DNA from: Blasia pusilla
Lineage: Eukaryota > Marchantiophyta > Marchantiopsida > Blasiales
Assembly: GCA_050084515.1 (NCBI GenBank)
Contig: CM114272.1
Coordinates: 48,112,001 to 48,176,000 of the forward strand
Length of the DNA: 64,000 nt
Direction: 5' to 3'
The translations under genes and the position numbers were made by a program. Numbering within the stretch: position 1 is the stretch's first letter; every line of letters begins with the position of its first letter. Under the pieces are notes generated by a model. It was not told where the DNA came from and did not search any database. It saw nothing but the letters and a program-made list of their open reading frames with translations. This document shows, one piece after another, positions 41,387-51,850 of the stretch.

Positions 41387-41438
41387 AATTTCCAGAACCC
41401 TAGGGTCTGGAAATTAGGTGCACGCTCGAGCGTGCACC
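41387..41438. promoter_or_regulatory. Two adjacent palindromes with telo-box upstream of EAF6
   Basis: Positions 41387-41415 form a near-perfect palindrome, arms AATTTCCAG and CTGGAAATT around ACCCTAGGGT with one extra A. It contains the telo-box-like AACCCTAG. Positions 41417-41438 are a perfect 22-bp palindrome centred on GCTCGAGC (half-site GGTGCACGCTC). They lie about 175-225 bp upstream of the EAF6 ATG, in the likely promoter or 5' leader. Known: telo-boxes occur in promoters of plant housekeeping genes. The regulatory role is inferred. Confidence 0.5.
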
Positions 41439-43118
41439 CAATTAACCACAACATCTGCCCTGCTATCGAGCGAAACAAAATCGGAGCACCAGAGAGACAG
41501 ACAGGCAAACGGACGGACGGACCTAAAAAGCTCACGCTCGTGCGCATTAATGGAAGTATCTGTGCGAATGAAGTCTAGAGACACAACACGACATGCCCAG
41601 CGGCAGTGGCAGCAGAAGAAGCAGTAGAGCAGCGGCAGAGGAAAGAAAAGGAGCAGGAGCAGGAGGATGGCACTAGTGCATCGAGTAGGCACCACGCCTC
41701 CTTGCACTGGTCGATCGATCGGCACTTACCTTTTGAATATTTGAAATTTTTAGAACCATTTTCTTTGTTCGGTGTCTTGCGCTCTTCGTTATCTTTGAAC
41801 ATGCCCGCCCTCTCTGTCTCTGTCTCTCTCTCTCTCTACGAATGCTCACGTTCTTCTGATGATTATGCCTCTCCCATTCGATATTTTCACAGTTCTCTCT
41901 TCTCTCTTTTCTCCTTTCGTCTCTCTCTCTCTTTTTCTTCCCTTTCGCGTCACTGCCCCTCTGCAAACCCCGGGGAGCGTTCACGGCAGGAAACAGCACC
42001 ACCTGGAGGTCCCGTTCCTGCCAGATCGACACGTGGCACCCGTGCCCGTATTGGAGAGGGGATGTCGCGTTTACTGGTCCTGTTTGTTCGTTCGAGAACG
42101 GCCGGGAACATTTGCAGGCAGGACTCCGGAGTCCGGAGAACGGAGAGAGCTCCACCTCGACGCCCGCTTCCTGCCCGTCGGACACGTGGCACAGCTGCAC
42201 TTACAGCCGTCGATCGCGGAAGAGAGGATGCTGCTTTAGTTTATTTATTTATTTTTTAAATGCGAGAACGCAGGAAACGTTGGAAGTGGTAGAGACTAGA
42301 GAGGAGTAGTAGTGCGGAGCAAGAGTGATGGAAAAGACGGATGAGGACATTCCCCCTGACAATATCAGCAACAACAAGAGAGCATCTGCTGCGCGTCTCG
42401 AGGGATCCATGAGTGGATTCGAGTGGAGATGTGGATTAAGACAACATAGCCCCATACATCTCTATGGCCGAGGGGGATGAAGATGTGTCCCTCGTGTAGT
42501 CATTTTAGATATGTGTCTTCTTCGCCGCCCCGCCGCCGCCGCCGCTCCTTGCAGCATTGTTCGTGCGGCATTGAAGATGTGGTGAGAGATCACCTGAGGG
42601 AGTCGTGCCTCTCTCTGCACATGGAAGCCACTCTCCCGAGCAATTGCATCGGAGTGGCTATCCTCTCACCCCAACTGGACAGCGTGCCAAATGCACACCA
42701 AGTGGATCCAGTTTTCGAACCAAAGAAGATGTTTCTGAAACGTTTCGGATGAGGTGCATCTTCTGCGCGTCTCGAGGGATCCATGTGAGTGGATTCGTGT
42801 GGATTAAGACAACGGCCTTTGCGTGCGCACCATAGCTCGCGGCCCGTTCGCATTGAAGATGGTGTGGTTCTGGAGTCGTGTTAGGTTAATTCGGATTCTC
42901 CGAGTTTTAAGAAGATGTTTCTGATCTCAGATCACGTCATACGAATTGCTTAGCCTGTCTAAACGCTTGAAATGGATTAGATTGTCGAGGTCGTTGCTGC
43001 CGAAGGACTGTCTTCATCGAATGTCGGCGTACTTGGCAGACGGAAGCCGAGGACGAACTAATCGAGGGAGAAAATGCTGTCCTAAACCAAAGAGCTCATA
43101 ACTAAATTCAAGCGATTG
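41439..43118. other. CpG-rich interval upstream of EAF6, no gene recognised
   Basis: Includes CT-rich tracts (41808-41837, 41912-41932) and a GCC run near 42527-42544. A direct duplication of about 60 bp (CTGCGCGTCTCGAGGGATCC at about 42389 and 42759) is also present. The 217-residue plus-strand ORF at 41606-42259 is low-complexity and probably not coding. Confidence 0.5.
42028..42192. promoter_or_regulatory. Pair of G-box/ABRE-like motifs in a diverged tandem duplication
   Basis: GACACGTGGCAC occurs near 42028-42039 and again at 42181-42192. Each lies in a similar context (CCTG-CC...GAC before it), so the two are parts of an imperfect direct duplication of about 150 bp spanning roughly 41960-42205. 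ACACGTGGC is the bZIP-binding ABRE/G-box core. They are about 0.8-1 kb upstream of EAF6. Confidence 0.45.

Positions 43119-43147
<29 letters not shown>
43119..43147. repeat. (CT)n microsatellite
   Basis: Uninterrupted CT dinucleotides. Confidence 0.95.
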
Positions 43148-43149
<2 letters not shown>

Positions 43150-44770
43150 AATTTTCCCGCTACACAGGATTTTGTGCTTTCGGTACTGGTTTTGGTAAGC
43201 CTGTGCTGATGCGAGGGCAACGATAAAAACAAGAAACGCTTTTTAAGGAGCCCCTTTACAATGTAGCGTTCTGAACCCGTGAATGTAACTCGCTGACATT
43301 GTCACAAATGTGCTACCAATGTTGTTTCTTTTGTCTGTATGAATATGGATTTCTTCTTAAAACAGATTTAATGTAGAGCTGCTGGCGGAAGAATACTCAC
43401 ATCCTTGTACACGCGTTTTTTATTGGTGGAAGGCTCTGGGAAGAATTCTCTTGACGATGTAGCGGCAGGAAACCTCTTACTGTGAGTTAAATGCAGGGTG
43501 AATATGACTGTCCCAACTTGGCTGGAGATGTTTATGCGTCATTGTGGACAAGCTGTTTTGCATTTTATGTCCGCTCTAGTGTCATGTAAAGACTTTCCGA
43601 GAAAGCCGAGCTTGCATCGAATTCCCATCATTGGACATGGACGCATTTGTAAATTATCTCCAATGTAGCATCGGAACTCATCCCAAACATTTTATGGGAG
43701 ACCTAGTTTACAGATTGGATCGGATATAGCTCCACTTTTGTTAGCAAGAATGGAGGCAGATGTTTTGTAATCAATTTTGAACGAAAGTAACGGAATCCTC
43801 TCCTTTCAAGTCCAGCATTTAGGAATGGGAGAGAGCAGAGCAGAGATAGAAGAGAAACTCTCTTCAAAAAACTAGCATGACTTGAAGCAATGAAAATGTC
43901 GACACTTTTCATTGATGCTAGGAATCGAATGGTAATAGTGGAACATTTGGATATATGATATTTGATTCGCGTATTTTATTAATCTGTATTGCGAGAAATT
44001 AGAAGAATCTTCAAAGCATGTCCAAACCTTGACCTCTGTTATCGACTTTCGTGATGTATTTCAACCAGGCTTATCGAGCAGCCTGGTTTGTGATTTGAGA
44101 TGTCCCTCGTAAAGAGAGTGGGCGACCTTCATTTCGCGCTGTTGTCGTGCAAAGTCATGTGAGATAATTCATGGTCTTCGCAGTACTAGCCCTGATATTC
44201 GTCTTCCTTATTGCTATCAAATATCACCACACCACTGCGTGGAAGGCATGATCCGCACATTCTCTGGACTGCCCACAATATGCTAGGCCGTCCTTGATGA
44301 CAGTATTCTCCTGCAGGTGCAATGAGCTCCTACTCTCAAGTCTTTGGCAGCACTACTTCCAATTTACATGATCAACAATTTTACCTCCTGTAATTCTGAG
44401 GGTCCTCATGTTAGCTTTTCCTGCAGAGACCCTCAATCCTTTCCATTCATTACCTCTGTGAGTTGAAACGAGTCCTTCCCCAAAACCAGGTGGAATAGAT
44501 GCACGCAAGAAAATTGGCAAAGGTGGAGAGTGTGCTCAGCAGGTAGTGTCTGTCGTGGCCTTGTAACCATCGATTCCTCGCCTGATTCAACAGAGATACA
44601 GACTGGGACGGGTGCAGATGGGCAAAGAAGCGAAGATAGTACCATTTGAGAGGAAACTCATATATGTGAGTGCTGACCTTTTAGTGTGTTGGACCAGGGT
44701 TTCCAGGTATCAGCAAAGAAGCTCTTCGCTGTGCTACCTACCTTACAGACATGCTACTTACCAGTGCAGC
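43148..44770. other. Intergenic DNA, no gene seen
   Basis: Moderate GC, short ORFs without recognisable similarity. Confidence 0.5.
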
Positions 44771-44781
44771 AGCTTTGGGCA

Positions 44782-45145
44782 TGTTGAAAACTGTCAATAT
44801 CTAGTTTAGTCATGCCCTTACTCTAGTTAGTTGGATACTAACATAGTTAGCTTGTCACTAACCTAGCCGGATACTAATTTAGTCAACTACACACAACTTA
44901 GAGCTTATATACTTTCAGGGTAATCTCGAATCAGAGTTAGCAACCTGGATCTTGTCAAGAAGATCTAAGAGTCAGAAATGCTCTCTCATGTATATGTCGC
45001 CTCTGCTTAGAGTCAGAAGATAATTCTACAGTACTTACAGCTTTTGGTGAGGACTATCTGAAAGAAAGGAAAATGAGATTGAGACCGAGTTCTGTGTTTG
45101 CTAGAGCCTCATTGGAAGGCAGGTCTCTTGTCAGGACAGCTAATG
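44782..45145 (+). repeat. LTR-like dispersed repeat, copy A
   Basis: Begins TGTTGAAAACTG, contains AATATCTAGTTTAGTCATGC and a run of TAGTTAGTTGGATACTAAC-like words, then TAATTCTACA near 45030. Homology to 63662-64000 continues past that point (TTTTGGTGAGGACT; GCTAGAGCCTCATTGGAAGG). TG...CA ends are possible, but no primer site follows, so the boundaries are unsure. Confidence 0.65.
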
Positions 45146-45435
45146 ACAATTGTTTATGCTTGGTGATGAGAGCCATGAGTGATTTTTGAGCTGGAGACAT
45201 TTGAGGATCAGTGCTGTGAGTGCAAGGTGTGACTATGGAGGATTCTCCTTAGAATCTGACAAATTAGAAGAAGAGTCACATCATGGTAGTGGTCTCATTA
45301 GACAAATGAGCTAGAAACTGATTTGCCGATTGTGTACTCCGTCTGATTTTGCACAAGGAGATACTTCTTCTGGTCTACCTTCTGAACAGGGCATTCAATC
45401 CAGGCTACTGAGCAAGCTGCACACCTCTGCCAGTA

Positions 45436-45561
45436 CCAGCTCAGCAGTTTAAGCGCAGAATGTTGCTCTTTTTGCTGTGCCCTTGAGGTTCCTTCTTTCT
45501 CTTTTTCGAGTGCAAGTTCAGAAAAGACCAGCAACATTCTGCGCTTGAACTGCCGAGCTGG
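45436..45561. repeat. Long imperfect foldback (32-bp arms, 62-nt loop), MIRNA-like shape
   Basis: The left arm 45436-45467 (CCAGCTCAGCAGTTTAAGCG...) pairs with the right arm 45530-45561 with one mismatch and one G-T pair in 32. Some further pairing (CTTTT with AAAAG) extends inward. The shape and size fit a plant microRNA precursor, but an inverted duplication of other origin is equally possible. Confidence 0.75.
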
Positions 45562-45849
45562 AATCACCATGACTATGAATAAAGTAACCAAAGAGTTGGG
45601 AGAGCTCAGAGCAATACAGGAGTGAGGAAGAAAGAAACTCAACTGAATGCGAACGCTGAGTCAAAAGGTGCTGTGGAAATTCGTCTACCAAGGAAGAAAG
45701 AAAATGCGGAGAAGATGGAAAATAGACCTTTGCCAGACAGCAGAAAGGGAATGTTCAAAAGTTTCATGAAGACCAAAGAGATGAACACGGCATGGGTTTC
45801 GTGAAGACCAAAGAGATGAACATGACATGAAAGAAACTAGAAGAGAACC

Positions 45850-46480
45850 CACGCAAGAGGACACAAAGATGACCTAGAATTTATAAAAGGTTCACGTGTG
45901 AAAACTTAGGAAAAGGAAACGTATAATGCCTTCTCGCATGGAAGAAATCCATGACATGGGGGAGACTAGGCCGAACGGTAAATGATACACCCCTCAAGAT
46001 CTCTAACGATGAGGGGGAAAGAAAGCCTGGCCCAATCCATGAGGAAGGAGTCCAACCTCTCCCCCATAGTAAACCCTTGGAGTCACTACAAGATCTCCCT
46101 TGAGCCACCAAACACTCCCACAAAAAAATGTGTGAGTGGAACATCGCCATTGTTACGCTTTTTCCTAAGGAGAAGAAAACATGCATCGACCACCTTTCCT
46201 CGGACCAGAAGTTCAAGAAAGCCACAAAGGGAGAAACTTGGAAACATGAGATTAAAGTAACCCCTGGCTTAAGAAAGTGGAAGGGGAAGACGGAATGATG
46301 GGAGAAAGCCTCGCGAACAAAAAGAAGTGGACGTGATCACCCTTTTTCCCTCGAGAGCGGAAGTAAAAGACAAGAGAAAGAACGAACCGAAAAAGACGAC
46401 GAAGCAAGCCCAAAAGACAACAACAAAATACTCGAAAAAGGCAAGTCACTCCCTCCGCTACCGCCGCCCCGCCTTATGAA
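45850..46480. other. Intergenic DNA, no gene seen
   Basis: Short ORFs only, none recognised. Confidence 0.5.
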
Positions 46481-46487
46481 ACTTGCC

Positions 46488-46521
46488 CAGCAGGTCGCCC
46501 GTCCCCCGGGGCGACCTGCTG
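46488..46521. repeat. GC-rich 13-bp perfect hairpin
   Basis: CAGCAGGTCGCCC (46488-46500) and GGGCGACCTGCTG (46509-46521) are perfect reverse complements around an 8-nt loop. It lies at the left edge of the CpG-rich interval 46480-48960. Confidence 0.9.
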
Positions 46522-48960
46522 TGCCACTCTCGTGGCTATGCATGCAGACGTATTCAATGAACCAATCAATCATGATCTGACCTCCGGTCTGACTGTTATG
46601 CTGCGTTCTGGATGACCCTCGCGAGTCACGACGAGAAGGAACGTTTCCGGCGAGCGACGGAAACATGCACTGCGCATTATCCATCCATCCGAGCTACGCG
46701 GAGTCGCAGACGCCTCCGGATCGATCGTGACGCGACGACCGCTTCTGGGGCCTCCGGAGTCCAGGGCTGCTCTGGTGCAGCACTCGCGCGGACGGTTCCG
46801 TGCGCTTGGCGACCGGTGGATTGCCCCGACAGAAGAGCCCCTTCCTTTCTCTTGGCAGCTGTAGGAGAAGAGAATTGGTATTCGGAAGCGTGGGAAGACT
46901 GGTTGCAGGCTTCCAGCCTTCCCGAACGTCCAATAACGAGCGATGTGCTCGCGGAGATCGACTGAGTTCACCACGATCCTGCGCACGTACGATGGCAGGG
47001 TCTCTTCTTTTCCTTCCGATTCTTCTTCCGGAATCTTGCACGCACGACGCCCGTCCCCAGGCTGGCTTGTCTTGCGAGAGAGAGAGCAGGTGAGCAGTGG
47101 CGCGCGATGGGGCCAACAAGAACGGGAGGGGGGAGGATTCGAGCGCTCTGCGTGGATCGGTATCGTCGGAGCGATTGCCTTTCCCGTTCAAGCCTATGTT
47201 CGTTTGAGCAAACTAAACTATTGGTACAATGAGCCCCAATCAAAACACTTCATGTGCTTCGAGACCTCAAGAAGCCGTCTTAAAATTTGTCCAGTCTAAT
47301 TCTACATAAACCACTGTCAACACAGCAGTCTAATAAGGACAGGACATCGTGCGCCGCTGTGGCTCAGAGGCAGTGCGAGTTCCAAGAGGGATCTACCGGA
47401 CCTGTGCGGGAGCGGAGGGATACCACCATCTTGGGAGGACCGACTGCAGAGATTAGCGCCGCGTTGGATGATAGGATTGGAATCTGCGGACTTGTCTCGA
47501 TGATTTCGCCATGTTCGCTGTCCCGGGGGAATCCAGGTCCTCCGCCTGATCTGCCGTCCCAAGTACACCGATCGCTGAGGTCCGCTGGCCCGACTACAGT
47601 CAGAGAGAGCCTGCCTGCATGGCCGAGGCGTCCAAACGCGAAATTTGGTGCGTCTTTCTTTACCGCGTGGGATAGCGAAAACCTGTCATTTCCCGATGGA
47701 GAAGTCCCTGTCAGTGCGCAGCGGGAAGCCTGTGCTGGCAAAAGGTGGAGATGAATTTAGGGGGCATGTCCATGTCGCCCGTGAAGCGAAAACACTCTTC
47801 TTGTGTTCTACAGACTGGCGACTGAACGAAACTTCTACAGCCTCAACCGATTTTTACGGACGGGAACTACATGTGTGGAGAAAGCGGAATGTCAGCGGAG
47901 TTACCAAATCCCTGACAAATTGCGATATCGCAAATGCAAGTGGTGGAGGAAGCTCTGAAGTGATCTGCCGAAACGTCTGACAACGTGCTCTTTCTGCATC
48001 AGTCTGTAAGACAAGAATCCGGAGGCAGACACATCTGCAGGCGCTATCGCGTCATCATTAAGAATGGTGAAGTCATGGGATCGACATTTGACAAGTGAAC
48101 GTGATGTTGTGTGTCATACGAAGGAATGGAAGGCGGAATGTCTCGTTCAGTAATGATTGTCCGCCGAGCAGTTGGTCAGATAGCCACGCTATGAGTGGGA
48201 ACAAAGTTTATGAGCACTGACTGCATCGAGTACAAAGGCGATCGACTCATGGCAGATGATGATCACGAAGTCGTCTCTCCCACTCCTAGCCGCTCCTACC
48301 GTAACCGATTCCCTGGCACTGGTCAGATAGCCACGCTATAAGTGGGAACAAAGTTTATAAGAACTGACTGCATCGAGTACAAAGGGATCGACTCATGGCA
48401 GATGATGATCACGAAGTCGTCTCTCCCACTCCTAGCCGCTCCTACTGTAACCGATTCCCTGGCAGTAACGACATAGTCGCAGCAACGGCAAAGAATTTTC
48501 TTCATGTAGTATGTATCGAATGGATGATTTTTGGCCAAATCCTCTAGACGTTCGGGCAAACGTAATTACAACCTATCGACTCCGCCACGAATGATGGCTA
48601 TCTTTTCTCCGACTGATTACGCTACGAGCTCTACGCCTGGCTAGTGAAGAATTCGTGGGGCCGGCGCTCCATTTACGAATCTAACTCCAGACGACAGCCA
48701 AGTGATCGCCTCCGGATGGGAAGAGAGGGAGGAAAGAATGGATGGATGGATGAACAAGTAAATTTCCTCCGCATTGCAACGCGGGAAGAATCCTTCGGGC
48801 GAAATGTACAGCGGGAGATTTTTCCATGACTCGTGGACCTCTAAACCCCTCGCTCGTGGTCATTTGAAAATCGCAACTGGTGGCCCTATACCGCCACAAG
48901 CACGCGACATACGGCAGGTTCGCCCCAATCGCTGTAAGTAGCTCGCTATCTAACAAGCAA
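46522..48960. other. CpG-rich interval, no gene recognised
   Basis: Dense CpG and many overlapping ORFs (for example plus 47287-47754, minus 46694-47191), none with a family motif. Could hold untranslated exons or a promoter. The tandem duplication at 48173-48464 lies inside. Confidence 0.45.
48173..48464. repeat. Tandem duplication, two units of about 147 bp
   Basis: TGGTCAGATAGCCACGCTAT starts at 48173 and again at 48320. The units differ at only a few positions (including ATGAG/ATAAG, a one-base deletion in GGCGATC and CCGTAAC/CTGTAAC), so the duplication is recent. Confidence 0.95.
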
Positions 48961-49042
48961 AGAATCACACAATCACAATTGCTGGCAGTCTGGGAATGAT
49001 AATATTACAACAAATGGACAGAGCCGAGAATGATCTCTGTCA

Positions 49043-49621
49043 TTACGGACCATCGCTCCAGATCTTGTCGCAGACGTCCTTCCGGACCTTCCAATATGTA
49101 ACCCATCCCACGCCGCAGTAGCCCAGGAAGAAAGGCGTCATGAGCAGCAACTCGAACACCTCGAAGGTAGGAATCCCGATCTTCTCGAAGAAGTAATGGC
49201 CGAGCCATTGAGGAAGCAGAGAGATCAGCGACACTCCGAAGGACAATGCCATGGCGGCGTAAATCGGCATGGCGTCTTTGAGCAACTGCGCGATAGGGAA
49301 GGACCCGGCGACTCCCAATCCTATCAATGGCAGCCAAAAGAAGAACACCGCGGGATCTAAATACCAGAAGAAGCCAAGATAAGGGAGAGGGAGGAAAAGG
49401 ACCACCAGCGGGATCAAGATGGGGTCCGTGAGGGTGAAAAGCATACCAAGGAGGACGAGGGCAGTGGACAAGAAGGTGAATGCGAAGCTAATGCTCACGA
49501 TGTGCACCACTTGGTTCATGGTAGAGGAGTGATGGCGTCGCTGCATCCGGAGCTCGTCGATCAAAACTCCATGGCGGAAGAATGTAGTCTTGTAATCTAA
49601 TTTTGGGCTGGGAAACACCAT
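49043..49621 (-). CDS. Mpo1/DUF962-like multi-pass membrane protein (single exon, 192 aa)
   Basis: Seen: one uninterrupted ORF with a good start context (A at -3, G at +4). A cytosolic-looking N-terminus of about 38 residues is followed by roughly five hydrophobic segments near residues 40-62, 66-86, 90-112, 121-139 and 153-176, then a short basic tail. Two motifs stand out: RRHHSSTMNQVVH (residues 28-40) and QWLGHYFFEKIGIPTFE (138-154). Known: DUF962/Mpo1 proteins are ER membrane proteins with a His/Asn motif near the first segment and a Q-x-x-G-H-x-x-F-E motif later; yeast Mpo1 is an Fe(II)-dependent dioxygenase in phytosphingosine breakdown. Inference: this is a diverged member, because the usual YH-x-x-x-x-N spacing and PAL ending differ. 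It lies at the edge of a CpG-rich interval that probably holds its promoter (49622-51850). No introns are evident, so a retrocopy is possible. I cannot confirm the enzymatic activity. Confidence 0.7.
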   Translation of the reverse strand: MVFPSPKLDYKTTFFRHGVLIDELRMQRRHHSSTMNQVVHIVSISFAFTFLSTALVLLGMLFTLTDPILIPLVVLFLPLPYLGFFWYLDPAVFFFWLPLIGLGVAGSFPIAQLLKDAMPIYAAMALSFGVSLISLLPQWLGHYFFEKIGIPTFEVFELLLMTPFFLGYCGVGWVTYWKVRKDVCDKIWSDGP

Positions 49622-50231
49622 CTTGAAAAATGAAAGTGATGGAGGAAATGTTGGATCCGCCTCACAAATTTCCCTTCTTTCTGCGAGGGAATCCTAGAAA
49701 ACTCAGAAAGGTGAAGTTGACTTATGTAGACTTGGTATCTCCCCAGTCCGACCAGTTCAACACCTTCTGTTCCAATCCCCAGCGATGGCTTATCGCATGA
49801 CCAGTTCCTGATAACCCACCACGTGTCTTTCGACAAAAATGTCAAGTAACAACCTACGACGCTTTCTTTCCGTTGCTAGCTGTCTGGTTATGCATTTGCT
49901 TTCAAAAACTATAAGATCGTTCCATGGTCGGTTTGCCCCTTGTGACAGTCCGAATTGCGGAAGAACGTCCTGCGCTTTTAGATGGGCCCGCGGCACATAT
50001 TGAAGGAGGTCCAACAGTGATCGTGTTCTGCAACGAGCCTACTTCGGTGCCGTGGATGCCAACAACGCGTCCAATTCCTCACGCTGCCACAGCCATAAAA
50101 TAAAGCCAACATTTTAGCAACACTGCTGTCCTCCACTCGCACGAAATCAGTTCAGGCTGTCCAACCGCCTTCGAGACCCTCCGTATTCACACGGGGACCT
50201 CCCACCAGTGTCAGACTTCCAAATTTCCGAT

Positions 50232-50265
<34 letters not shown>

Positions 50266-51850
50266 CTCAAACGTAGTGTATCAACAACGGGTAGTAGTTC
50301 ACTTGAGAGCCATCTCCTCCTCTAAGAAGGTAATAACTTCTCTGACACAGGCCATGGCCTACGATATCCCATCTTGTGCTGGGCCAAAATTGCTCCCGCG
50401 ACCTTCCCGGCATTACCAATCGAAATCGCTGCAGCTCAACGCTCGAAAAGCATGCGCTGTGATAGATCACTCGAGAACAACCTCTGAATAAATCTCACGT
50501 CTATTAAACATCACTGCACAAACGGACGACTGCCAGCTTCTCAGGTTGATCCGGTACGTGGAACTTACCTCCAATGTCGAGAATAGGCAACTCCCGACGG
50601 CTTCTCGAGTCACATCAAATGTACCCACCACCATGCTGTCATCTCTATCACAGCTCGCATTCCACCTTCACCACTGCTACACAAACCATCGCTTCTCAGA
50701 TCTTTGAACAAACTATCAGCGGGTGGTGAAATTCCCGGAACGCCAGCCGGCGTCGCTGCGACTACAACGGACTCGCGGAATTCTCCCCCCGCTCGAAATG
50801 AATGAATGTCGGATGCTAGAACCTAAATGTAGCCCCGTGTTCCACAAGGGAAAGAAGCAGGCGCTGTTGCGAGGGACACACGCTCCGTTCTAGAAGATGG
50901 ATACTCTCACGCACACGGACACAACAGCCGGCGCGCTCACATCGCAATCCCTTTTTACTTGCTGAGAAATCCACTCGCTCGCTCGCGCGACATGCTTCGC
51001 TACTTTAGGCGGCAGAACTCCAAATCGCCCCGACACTCATGACAGACGCACGCACACTGGACAGCTAGAGAGCCAGCGCTGGGACTCGCCGACCTTCTCC
51101 AGCATCGCAAGTAATCGTCCCTACTCATCAACCGCAACAAGACGAGCTCCATTTTGACTTCCGACCTTGCGCTTTCCTAGCACCGCTAAACCCCAGGCAC
51201 GATGTCGGATTTCCCGGCCTCGAGCAGCAGCACGAATACGCCATCTCCAGATCTCTGAGGTCGCCCCCTCCCCACACATTCACTCGCTCCATCGTCGATT
51301 CGCCGACGAATGCGGGGCCTGTCACGGATTCGGTCGACGCCATCTCATACGCAGTGCGCGCGGGCCCCTCTCCTTTCTCCCTCCTTTCAGCGGAGTCCAG
51401 ACGATGTCTTTTGTCTGTGCGAGTCTCAGAGAGGGAGAGTCGCGCTGAGGAGAACGAGCCGCGGGCTCTTTTCTGGGACGCATGCTATTTTGGGACGTCC
51501 GCCGTACTTTCGTACTCCTTTCCGAAGCGGGGGAGAGCGGTTTCCCGAAGCGGAGGAGACCCATCGCTAGGCAAGAACCGGTTGACGTTTGAGACTTTCA
51601 CGACTGGGTTTTCTTTGTTCTATCTGAAACCCGGCGAGTATAGAGAGATTTCCGATCGAGTTAAAAGTTCTCTCGGCAATAAACATGTCGGAGCCGTGGA
51701 GCTAACTACAGTTGGAGACTTGGAGTCACGCGCAGCGGGGAACCACTCGCACGCGGGTCGTCGCGGCGTGACGTTGCGGCGGCCAGTCAGGGTTCCTGCA
51801 TGGATGCATGCACCGATCATGGGTGCATGCCATCGCCTCTATTCGGAATT
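49622..51850. other. CpG-rich region upstream of the DUF962-like gene
   Basis: Probable 5' leader and promoter of the gene at 49043-49621. Includes a (CT)n run at 50234-50262. Overlapping ORFs around 51128-52025 look like composition artefacts; none has a family motif. Confidence 0.45.

Noticed and set aside
41606-42259. 217-residue plus-strand ORF
   Set aside because: Ser/Arg-rich, overlaps several ORFs in other frames, crosses CT runs and a tandem duplication, and shows no family motif. More likely promoter or leader sequence with high GC.
47287-47754. 155-residue ORF and its minus-strand partner
   Set aside because: Both strands are open here because of GC-rich composition. Neither product resembles a known protein.
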